From Actinophytocola oryzae (lineage in GTDB: Bacteria; Actinomycetota; Actinomycetes; Mycobacteriales; Pseudonocardiaceae), in contig NZ_SOCP01000020.1 of assembly GCF_004364325.1 (NCBI RefSeq), forward strand, positions 62,001-126,000: a DNA stretch of 64,000 nucleotides, given 5' to 3'. How positions within the stretch are numbered: the first letter of the stretch is position 1; every line of letters begins with the position of its first letter. Below, in pieces: positions 39,998 through 48,743 of the stretch. The notes under the pieces were generated by a model. That model did no database searches. It was given only the letters and a program-made list of their open reading frames with translations, and was not told where the DNA came from. The position numbers were made by a program, and so were the translations under genes.

Positions 39998-42900
39998 ATG
40001 GGGTGGGACAACCCGCCGGTGCGGTGGTCGGAGGTCGAGCGGATCCTGTCCGGCCGACCCAAGCCGACCGGCGACGGCGGCGACAGTCCGGCGTGGACCC
40101 ACAAGCGCGAGCGTTACTCGGCACCCGCGGGTATCGGGCCGCCCGGCGGCTCCGACTACGCGGGTGGAGACGAGCGCGTCCCGTACGCGGAGCTGCACTG
40201 CCACTCGAACTTCAGCTTCCTCGACGGCGCGAGCCACCCCGAGGAGCTGGTCGAGACGGCCGCGCTGCTCGGCCTGGACGCCATCGCCATCACCGACCAC
40301 GACGGCATGTACGGCGTGGTCCGCTTCGCCGAGGCCGCGAGGGAGCTGGGCATCGGCACGGTGTTCGGCACCGAGCTGAGCCTCGGTCTCTCCCAGCCGC
40401 AGAACGGGGTCGCCGACCCCGAGGGCGACCACCTGCTGCTGCTCGCGATCGGCACCGACGGCTACGGCAGGCTCTGCCGTGCGATCACCGACGGCCAGCT
40501 CGCGCACGACAGCGAGAAAGGCCGCCCGGTCTACGACTTCGACGACGTCGTCGACCAGACCAGGGGCCAGGTCGTCGCGTTGACGGGCTGCCGCAAGGCA
40601 TCCGTACGCCGCGCGCTGCTGCGTGACGGCCCGGACGCGGCCTACGCGGAGCTGTGCCGCCTCGTCGACGCGTTCGGCCGCGACCACACCTACGTCGAGC
40701 TGATCGACCTCGGCAACCCGCTCGACACCAGGCACAACGACCTGCTGGCGGCCATGGCCGCCGACCTGGGCCTACCGACGATCGCCACCAACGCCGTCCA
40801 CTACGCGCAGCCGACACGCGGCGAGCTGGCGACCGCGCTGGCCGCGGTGCGAGCCAGGCGCAGCCTCGACGACATGGACGGCTGGCTCCCGCCCGCGCCG
40901 ACCGCGTACCTGCGCTCCGGCGCGGAGATGAGCCGCCGCTTCGCGCGGTACCCCGGCGTGGTGGCGAGGTCCGCGCTGCTGGGCGTGCAGCTGTCGTTCG
41001 ACCTGAAGCTGGTCGCCCCGAGGCTGCCGCCGTTCGAGATCCCCGGCCACACCGAGATCAGCTACCTGCGGGAGAAGACGTTCGAGGGCGCCACCATCCG
41101 CTACGGCACACGCGAGGAGAACCCCGGGGCGTACGAACAGATCGACCACGAGCTGAAGGTGATCGAGGAACTGGGCTTCCCCGGCTACTTCCTGATCGTC
41201 GCCGACATCGTCGACTTCTGCCGCGGCAACGGGATCTACTGCCAGGGCAGGGGATCGGCCGCCAACTCGGCGGTCTGCTACGCCCTGGGCATCACGAAGG
41301 TCGACGCCGTCCGCTGGAACCTGCTGTTCGAACGCTTCCTGGCCCCCGCGCGCGACGGCCCGCCGGACATCGACCTGGACATCGAGTCCGACCGCAGGGA
41401 GGAGGCGATCCAGTACGTCTACGACAAGTACGACCGCCGCCACGCCGCGCAGGTCGCGAACGTCGTCGCCTACCGCGCGAAGTCGGCCGTGCGGGACATG
41501 GCCAAGGCGCTCGGCTACTCCGCGGGCCAGCAGGACGCGTGGAGCAAGCAGATAGACCGCTGGGCGCCGGTGCGCTCGACGGTGGCGGAGAACGACCACG
41601 ACGTGCCGGTGACCGTGCTGGAGCTGGCCGGTCAGCTGGAGGACTTCCCACGGCACCTGGGCATCCACTCGGGCGGCATGGTGATCTGCGACCGCCCGGT
41701 GAGCGAGGTGTGCCCGGTGGAGCGGGCCCGCATGGACAAACGCACGGTCCTGCAGTGGGACAAGGACGACTGCGCGGCGATCGGCCTGGTGAAGTTCGAC
41801 ATGCTGGGGCTGGGCATGCTGTCGGCGCTGCGGTACATGGTCGAGCTGGTGGCCGAGCACCACGGCGTCGACGTGAACATCGACAAGCTGGACCTGTCGG
41901 ACCAGGCCGTCTACGAGATGCTGTCCAAAGCGGACTCGGTGGGTGTCTTCCAGGTGGAGAGCCGGGCCCAGATGGCGACGCTGCCACGCCTGAAACCCCA
42001 GGAGTTCTACGACCTGGTGGTGGAGGTGGCGCTGATCCGCCCCGGCCCCATCCAGGGCGGTTCGGTGCACCCCTACATCCGCAGGGCCAACGGGAAGGAG
42101 GACGTCACCTACGACCACCCGCTGCTGGAACACGCGCTGCGCAAGACGAAGGGCGTCCCCCTGTTCCAGGAGCAGCTGATGCAGATGGCGGTGGACATAG
42201 CCGACTTCACGCCGGCGGAGGCCGACGAGCTGCGCAGGGCCATGGGCGCGAAACGCTCGACGAGACGCATGGAGCGCCTGCGGGAACGGTTCTACGACGG
42301 CGCGGCAGGCCATGGCATAGAAGAGGAGCTGGCGGGCAAGATCTACGAGAAGCTGATGGCGTTCGCGAACTTCGGCTTCCCGGAGAGCCACGCGCTGAGC
42401 TTCGCGTACCTGGTGTTCGCGAGCGCGTGGTTCAAGCTGTACTACCCGGCGGCGTTCTGCGCGGCGTTGTTGCGTGCCCAGCCGATGGGCTTCTACAGCC
42501 CGCAGTCCCTGGTGGCGGACGCGCGGCGGCACGGCGTGACGGTGCAGGGCCCGGACATCAACAAGAGCCTCGCGTACGCGACGCTGGAGCGCCGGGGCGA
42601 GGAGCAGACCGTCCGAACAGGACTGGCCACGATCAGGACCATCGGCGACGACCTCGCCGAGCGGATAGTGGCGGAGCGGACCGGGAACGGCCCGTACGGG
42701 AGCATGACCGACCTGGCGGGGAGAACCCGGCTGACGAGAGCCCAGATCGAGGCACTGGCGACGGCGGGTGCCTTCGGCGGCTTCGACGTCGGCCGCCGCG
42801 AGGCGCTGTGGGCCGCCGGTGCGGTGGCGGGTGAGAGCCCGGATCGGTTGCCTGGCACGACAGTGGGTGCGGAAGCCCCGCTGCTGCCTGGCATGGACGA

Positions 42901-43306
42901 CATCGAGACCGCGGTGGCGGACGTCTGGGCCACGGGCCTGTCGCCGGACAGCTTCCCGACGCAGTTCGTCCGGGGATGGCTGAACAGCCGGGGAGTGCTC
43001 CCGGTCACGGCGTTGCCCGCGGTGGTGAACGGCACGAGAGTGGTGGTGGGTGGTGCGGTGACCCACCGCCAGCGCCCGGCGACGGCAGGCGGGGTGACCT
43101 TCCTGAACCTGGAGGACGAGACCGGCATGGTGAACGTCGTGTGCACCCTGGGGCTGTGGACCCGCTATCGGCGGACGGCGCGGAACTCCGCCGCACTCCT
43201 GGTACGCGGCACGGTCGAGAACGTGGAGGGCGTGACCAGCCTGCACGCCGACCGCCTCGAGAACCTGGACCTCCGAATCCCCAGCCGGTCGAGGGACTTC
43301 CGCTGA
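39998..43306 (+). CDS. dnaE2: Error-prone DNA polymerase III alpha, DnaE2
   Basis: Catalytic polymerase of SOS mutagenesis (1102 aa). PHP domain at the N-terminus (YAELHCHSNFSFLDGASHPEELV near 62; ITDHDGMYGVVRF near 97), polymerase core with the catalytic PDIDLDIESDRREEAIQYV near 456 and GRGSAANSAVCYALGIT near 416. The active-site region FQVESRAQMATLPRLKP is near 650. A helix-hairpin-helix part and a C-terminal OB fold (FLNLEDETGMVNVVC) follow. It is shorter than DnaE1 and lacks its extra C-terminal region, as DnaE2 does. Co-expressed with imuA'B under LexA. Confidence 0.96.
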   Translation: MGWDNPPVRWSEVERILSGRPKPTGDGGDSPAWTHKRERYSAPAGIGPPGGSDYAGGDERVPYAELHCHSNFSFLDGASHPEELVETAALLGLDAIAITDHDGMYGVVRFAEAARELGIGTVFGTELSLGLSQPQNGVADPEGDHLLLLAIGTDGYGRLCRAITDGQLAHDSEKGRPVYDFDDVVDQTRGQVVALTGCRKASVRRALLRDGPDAAYAELCRLVDAFGRDHTYVELIDLGNPLDTRHNDLLAAMAADLGLPTIATNAVHYAQPTRGELATALAAVRARRSLDDMDGWLPPAPTAYLRSGAEMSRRFARYPGVVARSALLGVQLSFDLKLVAPRLPPFEIPGHTEISYLREKTFEGATIRYGTREENPGAYEQIDHELKVIEELGFPGYFLIVADIVDFCRGNGIYCQGRGSAANSAVCYALGITKVDAVRWNLLFERFLAPARDGPPDIDLDIESDRREEAIQYVYDKYDRRHAAQVANVVAYRAKSAVRDMAKALGYSAGQQDAWSKQIDRWAPVRSTVAENDHDVPVTVLELAGQLEDFPRHLGIHSGGMVICDRPVSEVCPVERARMDKRTVLQWDKDDCAAIGLVKFDMLGLGMLSALRYMVELVAEHHGVDVNIDKLDLSDQAVYEMLSKADSVGVFQVESRAQMATLPRLKPQEFYDLVVEVALIRPGPIQGGSVHPYIRRANGKEDVTYDHPLLEHALRKTKGVPLFQEQLMQMAVDIADFTPAEADELRRAMGAKRSTRRMERLRERFYDGAAGHGIEEELAGKIYEKLMAFANFGFPESHALSFAYLVFASAWFKLYYPAAFCAALLRAQPMGFYSPQSLVADARRHGVTVQGPDINKSLAYATLERRGEEQTVRTGLATIRTIGDDLAERIVAERTGNGPYGSMTDLAGRTRLTRAQIEALATAGAFGGFDVGRREALWAAGAVAGESPDRLPGTTVGAEAPLLPGMDDIETAVADVWATGLSPDSFPTQFVRGWLNSRGVLPVTALPAVVNGTRVVVGGAVTHRQRPATAGGVTFLNLEDETGMVNVVCTLGLWTRYRRTARNSAALLVRGTVENVEGVTSLHADRLENLDLRIPSRSRDFR

Positions 43307-43417
43307 CTCCGGTCAGTGGCTTCACGGCTTTGCAGGGTCTCCGGGATCTCGGCGGATCTGGACAGGTGTTCCGGGTGCGGTAGGCAACACTCGCGGTCGT
43401 GGTGGGCATTACCTGAC

Positions 43418-44008
43418 ATGACGACCGAAAACCGGACGGACCGGGAGCTGTGGGACGACGCCCGCGGCGGTGACGGCGGGGCCTTCGGCCTGCTGTTCGA
43501 CCGCCACGGCCGCGCCGTCTACAACCACTGCTTCCGGCTCGTCGGATCCTGGGCGGCGGCCGAGGACCTGACGCAGGCGGTGTTCCTCCTGGCCTGGCGC
43601 AAACGGGCGCGGGTGCGGATGACCAACGACTCGGCGATGCCGTGGCTGCTCAGCGTGGCCACCAACGTGGTCCGCTCCCACCACCGCTCGATGACCAGAT
43701 GGCTGCGCAACGCCCGGCGACTGCCCTCCCAGGACGTGCCCGACCACGCCGACGACGTGGCCGGCCGCATCGACGACGAGCGGCGCATGGTCGAGCTGCT
43801 CGCGGCGGTGCGAAGGCTGCCCCGCAACCAGCAGGAAGCACTCGCCCTCTGCGTGTGGTCCGGCGTGCCCTACGCCGAAGCCGCCGCGGTGCTGGGGATC
43901 GCGGAGGTCAGCGTCCGGGCGCGGGTCAGCAAGGCCCGCGCCCGGCTGCGGGACCAGTTCACACCACCCGTCGTCACGCTCACCACCACGGAGGAGGTTC
44001 CCCGATGA
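43418..44008 (+). CDS. ECF-type RNA polymerase sigma factor
   Basis: Protein of 196 aa. Region 2 is FGLLFDRHGRAVYNHCFRLVGSWAAAEDLTQAVFLLAWRKRA; region 4 is LPRNQQEALALCVWSGVPYAEAAAVLGIAEVSVRARVSKARARLRD. Start MTTENRTDRELW at 43418. It overlaps the next gene (ATGA), a membrane protein that probably serves as its anti-sigma partner or signal reader. Confidence 0.92.
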   Translation: MTTENRTDRELWDDARGGDGGAFGLLFDRHGRAVYNHCFRLVGSWAAAEDLTQAVFLLAWRKRARVRMTNDSAMPWLLSVATNVVRSHHRSMTRWLRNARRLPSQDVPDHADDVAGRIDDERRMVELLAAVRRLPRNQQEALALCVWSGVPYAEAAAVLGIAEVSVRARVSKARARLRDQFTPPVVTLTTTEEVPR

Positions 44009-44769
44009 ACACCACCCTGCCCCCGGCCCGCGACCTGCCGCCGCACCGGCATGCCCAGGTCCGCGCCACCCTCGTCCGCGCCGCGAGTGAACCGCGGCAG
44101 GCGATACGGCTCGTACCCGTCGCGGCCACCGTCGTCGCGGTGGCGGGTCTGGTCGCGAGTGCGGTGTGGCTGGTGCCGAGCGACTCCGGCCCGCAGGCCG
44201 CCGGGCCGCCGACCACCTCGTCGTCGACCGCACCAGCCACGGCACGCGGCCCGCTCCACCCCTCGCCGGATGACCTGATCGCCCGGTTCAGGGTGGTGCT
44301 CGGCGAGACCGCGACGTTCGAGGTGACCACGAAATCCACCGTGCCACGGACCACCCAGTCCCAGAACCCGGGGCCGGGCGAGGTAAAGCTGGAGGACCCG
44401 GATGGCGACGCGCTTGTCGCCGGGACTCTGACCACCGCAGGCGTCACCGGGGGCTTCAGCCTGATGATCTACCCCAGCGATTCCGAGCCCGACGAGTGGT
44501 GCCGCCTCTCCCGCACGGAGGACTGTGATCTCAGCACGCTGCCCGACGGCTCCCGGCTGGCGACCGGGGCCGCGCAGCCCTTTCCCGGCTCGGTGTCGTA
44601 CATGGCGTGCCTCAAGCGGCCCGACGGGACACTGGTCCTCATGCGCCTCAGCAACCAGGAGGACCCCGGGGGCGCTGCGATCGACTCGCCGGGCGGTGAG
44701 GTCTACTCGCCACAGCCGCCGCTGACCCTCGACCAGCTGAAGGCGATCGTCACCTCCGACAAGTGGTGA
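44005..44769 (+). CDS. Membrane protein paired with ECF sigma factor
   Basis: Protein of 254 aa: short cytoplasmic N-terminus (about 35 aa), one span (LVPVAATVVAVAGLVASAVWLVP), then a Thr/Ser-rich outer domain with Cys at WCRLS, DCDLS and MACLK. This fits the membrane partner usually co-encoded with such sigma factors; the N-terminus lacks a visible zinc anti-sigma motif (HxxxCxxC), so inhibition of sigma is unproven. GGAGGAGG precedes the ATG. Confidence 0.75.
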   Translation: MNTTLPPARDLPPHRHAQVRATLVRAASEPRQAIRLVPVAATVVAVAGLVASAVWLVPSDSGPQAAGPPTTSSSTAPATARGPLHPSPDDLIARFRVVLGETATFEVTTKSTVPRTTQSQNPGPGEVKLEDPDGDALVAGTLTTAGVTGGFSLMIYPSDSEPDEWCRLSRTEDCDLSTLPDGSRLATGAAQPFPGSVSYMACLKRPDGTLVLMRLSNQEDPGGAAIDSPGGEVYSPQPPLTLDQLKAIVTSDKW

Positions 44770-44780
44770 CGGGTTTCGTG

Positions 44781-44812
44781 CCTGCCGGCTGCTTCGGTCG
44801 TCGGCCGGCAGG
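44781..44812 (+). terminator. Hairpin after the sigma-factor operon
   Basis: CCTGCCGGC (44781-44789) and GCCGGCAGG (44804-44812) form a perfect 9-bp stem around 14 nt, 11 bp after the stop. Confidence 0.6.
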
Positions 44813-44929
44813 TCGGGGAAGTAGACCGCCGCCACCTGATTCACCGTGACAACCCGAACGGAGTCAGCGGTGGGCAATCCGGGCGTACCGGCCTGCGTCG
44901 GCAGCCGGCTGTCGTGGACGGTCTCCGGG

Positions 44930-45487
44930 TCACGTGGCGAAGCGGGCCGCGAGCTCGGCTATCCGGAGTGGCCGGTGTTCCCGGCGCATCCGGCCGACGC
45001 GTTCCAGCTGGCTCATGCCGTGTAGTGCGCTCCAGAACACCTCGGTCACCGTTCCGTCGTCGGTGCCGAGGGCGGCGCCCAGCGCGTCGAAGCCCGCCCG
45101 CAGTTCGCTCTCCGCGTCGTCCTGTGCGAAGCGCGCGTCGATGGGCAGCTGGAACATCGCCTCGTACAGCGACGGGTGCGTCGCGGCGAAGTCCAGGTAC
45201 ACCTCCGCGACCGCCGCCACCGCCTGCGGCCCTGTCCCGCCCCTCATGGCCACTCGGGTCGCCGCCGCCAGCTCCGTGAAGCCCGCGAGCGCGACCGTGC
45301 GCATGATCTCGGTCTTCCCGCCCGGGAAGTGACCGTAGAGCACGGGTTGCGTGTACCCGATCGCGTCGGCTAGGCGCCGCGACGTGACAGCCGCCCACCC
45401 GTCGGCCTCGGCGATGGTCCTGGCCGCGTCGAGGATCTGTTGCCTGCGCTCGGCCACGCGCTCCGCGCGGCTTCCTGTCCTCGCCAC
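44930..45487 (-). CDS. TetR/AcrR-family regulator
   Basis: Protein of 185 aa. The N-terminal helix-turn-helix is RRQQILDAARTIAEADGWAAVTSRRLADAIGYTQPVLYGHFPGGKTEIM, the rest an all-helical ligand domain. Divergent from the DUF1772 gene, with overlapping palindromes in the 79-bp gap, so it most likely represses both itself and that gene. Confidence 0.92.
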   Translation of the reverse strand: MARTGSRAERVAERRQQILDAARTIAEADGWAAVTSRRLADAIGYTQPVLYGHFPGGKTEIMRTVALAGFTELAAATRVAMRGGTGPQAVAAVAEVYLDFAATHPSLYEAMFQLPIDARFAQDDAESELRAGFDALGAALGTDDGTVTEVFWSALHGMSQLERVGRMRREHRPLRIAELAARFAT

Positions 45488-45533
45488 GGTTCCTCCCCTT
45501 GCGCTCTGTCCAACCAGAGCTTAGGTTAGCATT

Positions 45534-45556
45534 GCTAGAAATCTAGCACTGCTAGA
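45534..45556. promoter_or_regulatory. Overlapping palindromic TetR operators
   Basis: GCTAGA-AA-TCTAGC (45534-45547) and TCTAGCA-C-TGCTAGA (45542-45556) are both perfect palindromes sharing the TCTAGC half. They lie between the divergent TetR and DUF1772 genes, 11 bp before the latter's ATG. Confidence 0.75.
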
Positions 45557-45566
45557 AAGGAACGTC

Positions 45567-46019
45567 ATGCTCAGCACGCTCGCTGTCATCACCGCAACCG
45601 TCGTCGGCGTCATGGTCGGCGTCGAGTTCGCCGTCGCCGTCTTCGTCAACCCCATGCTGTTGCGACTGTCCGCAGGCCCCTCGCTGGAGGCCCGCGCCGA
45701 CGGCGCCCGGGTGCTCGGCCGTGTCATGCCCTTCTGGTACGTCGGGTCCCTGCTGCTCACGGCCTGGCTGGCCGCTCTCTCGTGGGGCAGTCCGGCGGGC
45801 GTCGCGGCCGTCGTGGCCGCGGTCCTGCTCGTCGTGAGCGTCGTCATGTCCGTCACCCTGCTCGTCCCGATCGCCAACCGCGCCGCCACGTGGACGGCCG
45901 ACGACCACCCCGCGGACTGGCGCGACCAGCAACAACGCTGGGACCGGCTGCACTACGCGCGAGTGGTGATCATCGTCGCGGCGTTCGTGCTGACACTCGT
46001 CGCGGGGACGGTCGCCTGA
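45567..46019 (+). CDS. DUF1772 membrane protein
   Basis: Protein of 150 aa with four membrane helices (about 3-30, 54-72, 76-100, 129-148) and the DUF1772 pattern GVEFAVAVFVNPMLLRL with a polar loop TADDHPADWRDQQQRWDRLHYARV. The family includes anthrone-oxygenase-like proteins, but the chemistry here is unknown. GAAAGGA lies 5 nt before the ATG. Control by the divergent TetR protein is likely. Its 3' end overlaps the next convergent gene by 50 bp. Confidence 0.88.
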   Translation: MLSTLAVITATVVGVMVGVEFAVAVFVNPMLLRLSAGPSLEARADGARVLGRVMPFWYVGSLLLTAWLAALSWGSPAGVAAVVAAVLLVVSVVMSVTLLVPIANRAATWTADDHPADWRDQQQRWDRLHYARVVIIVAAFVLTLVAGTVA

Positions 46020-46536
46020 ACGCGGTCCACCGCATCGACCGGAGAACGCGAACCGCCGCGATGTCCTTGTCGCGCCACGGCCGCCCGTTGCGCAGGTGGG
46101 GGTACTGCTCCCGCATCGCCAGCATCCCGACCACGCTCATCACCAGCAGCGACAGACCCTCGAACTCGACGCGCTCGTCGGGGAACGAGCCAGCGGGGAA
46201 CACCCAGTCGTCCCATCGGCCTTCGGTCGTGAACGTGCCGTCGGACCGGGCGTCGAAGTAGGCGGTGCTGAACCGGGTGTCCTCCCAGCTGTACTCGCTG
46301 GACTCCTCCGGCGGCTGCGTGTCCAGGAGGGTCGCACCGGCGTCCACCAGCAGCCGTCGCACCTCGGGTGCGTCGCGGCGGTCGACCCAGAACTCGACGT
46401 CCCCGTGTTCGCGGGTCACGTGCCCGATCCGGGCGTCGAGTCCCCAGCCGCCGAACAGCCACGCACGTCTGTCGTCCAGCGTGGTGGTGATCCTGTCGAT
46501 CAGGTCGAGCTGGGGCCGGGTTACCTTCTCCGTCAT
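45970..46536 (-). CDS. Aminoglycoside/lincosamide nucleotidyltransferase-like protein
   Basis: Protein of 188 aa with the nucleotidyltransferase signature WLFGGWGLDARIGHVTREHGDVEFWVD (GGW-x-LDA and DxE metal site), as in ANT(2'')/LinA enzymes that adenylylate drugs. Family members also include proteins with no resistance role. The end (RPSPRRVSARTPRR) is basic, low-complexity and lies antisense to the DUF1772 gene, suggesting loss of an earlier stop. ATG 46536 or 46545. The start overlaps head-to-head the start of the hydrolase at 46535. Confidence 0.75.
   Translation of the reverse strand: MTEKVTRPQLDLIDRITTTLDDRRAWLFGGWGLDARIGHVTREHGDVEFWVDRRDAPEVRRLLVDAGATLLDTQPPEESSEYSWEDTRFSTAYFDARSDGTFTTEGRWDDWVFPAGSFPDERVEFEGLSLLVMSVVGMLAMREQYPHLRNGRPWRDKDIAAVRVLRSMRWTAFRRPSPRRVSARTPRR
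46522..46527 (+). promoter_or_regulatory. Leaderless -10 of the hydrolase gene
   Basis: TACCTT lies 7 nt before ATG 46535. It is inside the divergent nucleotidyltransferase coding region, so the two genes share their 5' ends. Confidence 0.4.
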
Positions 46537-47077
46537 GGAGAACATGATCGTCGTGCCTGGTCTGGGTGGGTCGGGGCGTGATCACTGGCAGTCGTACTGG
46601 CTCCGGGACCGGCCCTCGGCCGTGCGGGTCGAGCAGCGGGACTGGGAACGGCCCGACCGGGACGAGTGGGTGGCCGCACTGGATGACACGGTCGCACGCG
46701 CCACGGGACCGGTCGTGCTGGTCGCACACAGCCTCGGCTGCCACACCGTCGCACACTGGGCCGACAAACACGACGCGCCCGTCCGCGCGGCACTGTTGGT
46801 GGCGCCGCCCGACATCGAGTACTCGGCGTCCCACGGCGCGCCGATCGCCGGTTTCGGGCCGCCCGCCGCGAACCCGTTGCCGTTCCCGACCGTCCTGGCG
46901 GCCAGCGGCTCCGATCCCTGGGCGGCGATCGACCAGTCCCGTCGGCTGGCCGAACAGTGGGGGGCACGGTTCGTGAACCTCGGTGACGTCGGCCACGTCA
47001 ACCCCGCCAGCGGCTTCGGCCCGTGGCCCCAGGGTGAGGAGTTGCTCCGCGCCCTCCTCGCCGAGACCGCCGACTGA
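46535..47077 (+). CDS. RBBP9/YdeN-type alpha/beta hydrolase
   Basis: Serine hydrolase of 180 aa: VVPGLGGSGRDHWQSYW at the N-terminus (oxyanion loop), nucleophile Ser66 in VAHSLGCH, Asp in GSDPWAAI, His in GHVNPASGFGPWPQG. This is the RBBP9/YdeN family of small hydrolases. ATG 46535 (or 46544). Cytoplasmic. No substrate can be inferred. Confidence 0.9.
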   Translation: MENMIVVPGLGGSGRDHWQSYWLRDRPSAVRVEQRDWERPDRDEWVAALDDTVARATGPVVLVAHSLGCHTVAHWADKHDAPVRAALLVAPPDIEYSASHGAPIAGFGPPAANPLPFPTVLAASGSDPWAAIDQSRRLAEQWGARFVNLGDVGHVNPASGFGPWPQGEELLRALLAETAD

Positions 47078-47106
47078 ACCGGACAGCACGTACCGGCTCC
47101 GGGAGA

Positions 47107-47904
47107 TCAGGAGCGGTGGGCGGAGTCCGCGTGGTGGGGCTGTCGTTCGGTCAGCACGAGGGTGCTGTCCTCGGTGATCGCGATCGTGTGCTCGGAGTGG
47201 GCGGTGCGTGAGCCGTCCGCCGAGCGGATCGTCCAGCCGTCGGGGTCGAAGACGATCCGGTCGGTCGTGGCGGCGAGCCAGGGCTCGAGTGCCAGGGTCA
47301 TGCCCGCGCGGAGCTTGAGGCCGCGGCCCGCGCGGCCCCTGTTGGGCACGTGCGGGTCCTCGTGCATCGTGCGGCCGAGGCCGTGGCCGCCGAACTCCGT
47401 GTTGATCGGGTAGCCGTAGCCGGAGGCGACCGCCTCGATCGCCGCCGAGACGTCGCCCAGCCGGTTGCCCGGCCGCGCCGCTTCGATGCCCGCGACGAGT
47501 GCCTCCTCGGTCGCGCGGATGAGCCGCAGGTCCTCCTCGGCCGGGGTGCCGACGATGATGGTGCGGGCGGAGTCCGCGACCCAGCCGTCGATCCCGACCG
47601 CCAGGTCCATGGTGAGGACGTCGCCGTCGCCCAGTGTGTAGTCGTGGGGCAGTCCGTGGAGCACCGCGTCGTTGACCGAGAGGCAGATGACGTTGCGGAA
47701 CGGGCCCTTGCCGAAGGACGGGGCGTAGTCCCAGTAGCAGGACTCCGCGCCACGTTGGCGGATCCGGTCGCGGACGTGGTGTTCCAGGTCGAGGAGGTTG
47801 ACGCCGACGTCGGCGAGATCGCCCAGCTCGGACAGGATCTGGGCGACGAACTGTCCGGTGACGTGCATCCGTTCGATCTCGGCCTGCGACTTCAACTCGA
47901 TCAT
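47107..47904 (-). CDS. map: Type I methionine aminopeptidase (second MAP type)
   Basis: Metalloprotease of 265 aa removing initiator Met. Metal ligands: Asp in VLTMDLAVGIDGW, Asp in VADSARTI, His in GGHGLGRTMHEDP, Glu in LALEPW, Glu in SEHTIAI. It lacks the N-terminal zinc-ribbon or SH3-binding extension. ATG 47904 has GAGGG upstream; ATG 47916 is an alternative. Divergent from a small XRE regulator with twin operators between them. A regulated MAP like this is probably an auxiliary copy, not the housekeeping enzyme. Confidence 0.93.
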   Translation of the reverse strand: MIELKSQAEIERMHVTGQFVAQILSELGDLADVGVNLLDLEHHVRDRIRQRGAESCYWDYAPSFGKGPFRNVICLSVNDAVLHGLPHDYTLGDGDVLTMDLAVGIDGWVADSARTIIVGTPAEEDLRLIRATEEALVAGIEAARPGNRLGDVSAAIEAVASGYGYPINTEFGGHGLGRTMHEDPHVPNRGRAGRGLKLRAGMTLALEPWLAATTDRIVFDPDGWTIRSADGSRTAHSEHTIAITEDSTLVLTERQPHHADSAHRS

Positions 47905-47926
47905 GGACACCCTCATGCCGTCGGTC

Positions 47927-47968
47927 GGTATAATAATACCAACGTAGCACTTGCGGTATTAAAATACC
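47927..47968. promoter_or_regulatory. Twin palindromic operators between map and XRE gene
   Basis: GGTATAATAATACC (47927-47940) and GGTATTAAAATACC (47955-47968) are near-identical 14-bp palindromes with centres 28 bp apart. The second sits in the spacer of the XRE promoter (TTGCGG 47951-47956, 17 bp, TACTCT 47974-47979). Confidence 0.85.
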
Positions 47969-47985
47969 AGCCGTACTCTGGTGCC

Positions 47986-48252
47986 GTGGTTCGCAACCCG
48001 CTCACGCCGGAACAGATCGAGGCAGGCAGGCGTCTCGGAAGGCTGCTGCGTGAGGCGCGGGCCGACCGCGACCTCGGCGACGTCGCGCAGGCGGCGGGCA
48101 TGTCGCCGGAGACACTGCGCAAGATCGAGACCGGTCGGCTCCCGACCCCCGCCTTCGGCACGATCGCCTGTCTCAGCGACGTTCTCGGCCTGCCGATCCA
48201 GGACCTGGCCGCCGCGTGGCGTGACGGCCCACCGCTCGAAGCGGCGTCCTGA
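47986..48252 (+). CDS. Small XRE-family regulator
   Basis: Helix-turn-helix protein of 88 aa: AGRRLGRLLREARADRDLGDVAQAAGMSPETLRKIETGRLPTPAFGTIACLSDVLG. GTG 47986 follows the -10 TACTCT by 6 nt, so it is leaderless. It presumably binds the twin GGTATTAWWATACC sites and controls itself and map. Confidence 0.9.
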   Translation: MVRNPLTPEQIEAGRRLGRLLREARADRDLGDVAQAAGMSPETLRKIETGRLPTPAFGTIACLSDVLGLPIQDLAAAWRDGPPLEAAS

Positions 48253-48311
48253 GGGCATCTACCGCATAACGACAGTTCAACAGGAGTGGTTCGTAGCCCT
48301 AGGATCCGGGC

Positions 48312-48734
48312 GTGCGCGACTACGAAGTCGGTAAGGACGGACTTGCCGTGATCGTCGTCGGTGTGGACGGAACGCCACGCGCACTGCATGCCGCCGCGTG
48401 GGCGAGCGGACTGGCCCGGCGGGAGCGCGCACGCCTCGTCTTCGTCTACGTGGAGCCGATCACGAGCCCCGCCTACTGGTCCCCTTTCGGCATGGCCACT
48501 GCCGCGGAGGCCGCCAACGAGCTGGTGGCAGAGCTGCGCCGCACGGTCGCGGACTACCTCGGCAGCATGGGTGTCCAGTGGGAACTGGTGCACCACAGGG
48601 GTGATCCGGCGCACGGGCTCGAGAAGGTGGCCGAGGAGCTGCACGCCGACTGCATCGTCGTCGGCCGCGGCGGGGGCGGCGTGGCGAAGTTCCTGATCAA
48701 CGACGCGCGACGGCCTGTCGTGGTCGTTCCCTAG
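48312..48734 (+). CDS. Universal stress protein (UspA family)
   Basis: Protein of 140 aa: VIVVGVDGTPRALHAAAWASGLAR, FVYVEP and the ATP-loop VVGRGGGGVAKFLINDARRPVVVV. The usual G-x2-G-x9-GS is altered (no terminal Ser/Thr), so ATP binding may be weak. Leaderless: TAGGAT (48300-48305) is 6 nt before GTG 48312. Confidence 0.87.
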   Translation: MRDYEVGKDGLAVIVVGVDGTPRALHAAAWASGLARRERARLVFVYVEPITSPAYWSPFGMATAAEAANELVAELRRTVADYLGSMGVQWELVHHRGDPAHGLEKVAEELHADCIVVGRGGGGVAKFLINDARRPVVVVP

Positions 48735-48743
48735 TCTGCGGGT

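Noticed and set aside
40772..43246. 824-codon open frame antisense to dnaE2
   Set aside because: Antisense shadow; no motif or ribosome site, while dnaE2 has full family motifs.
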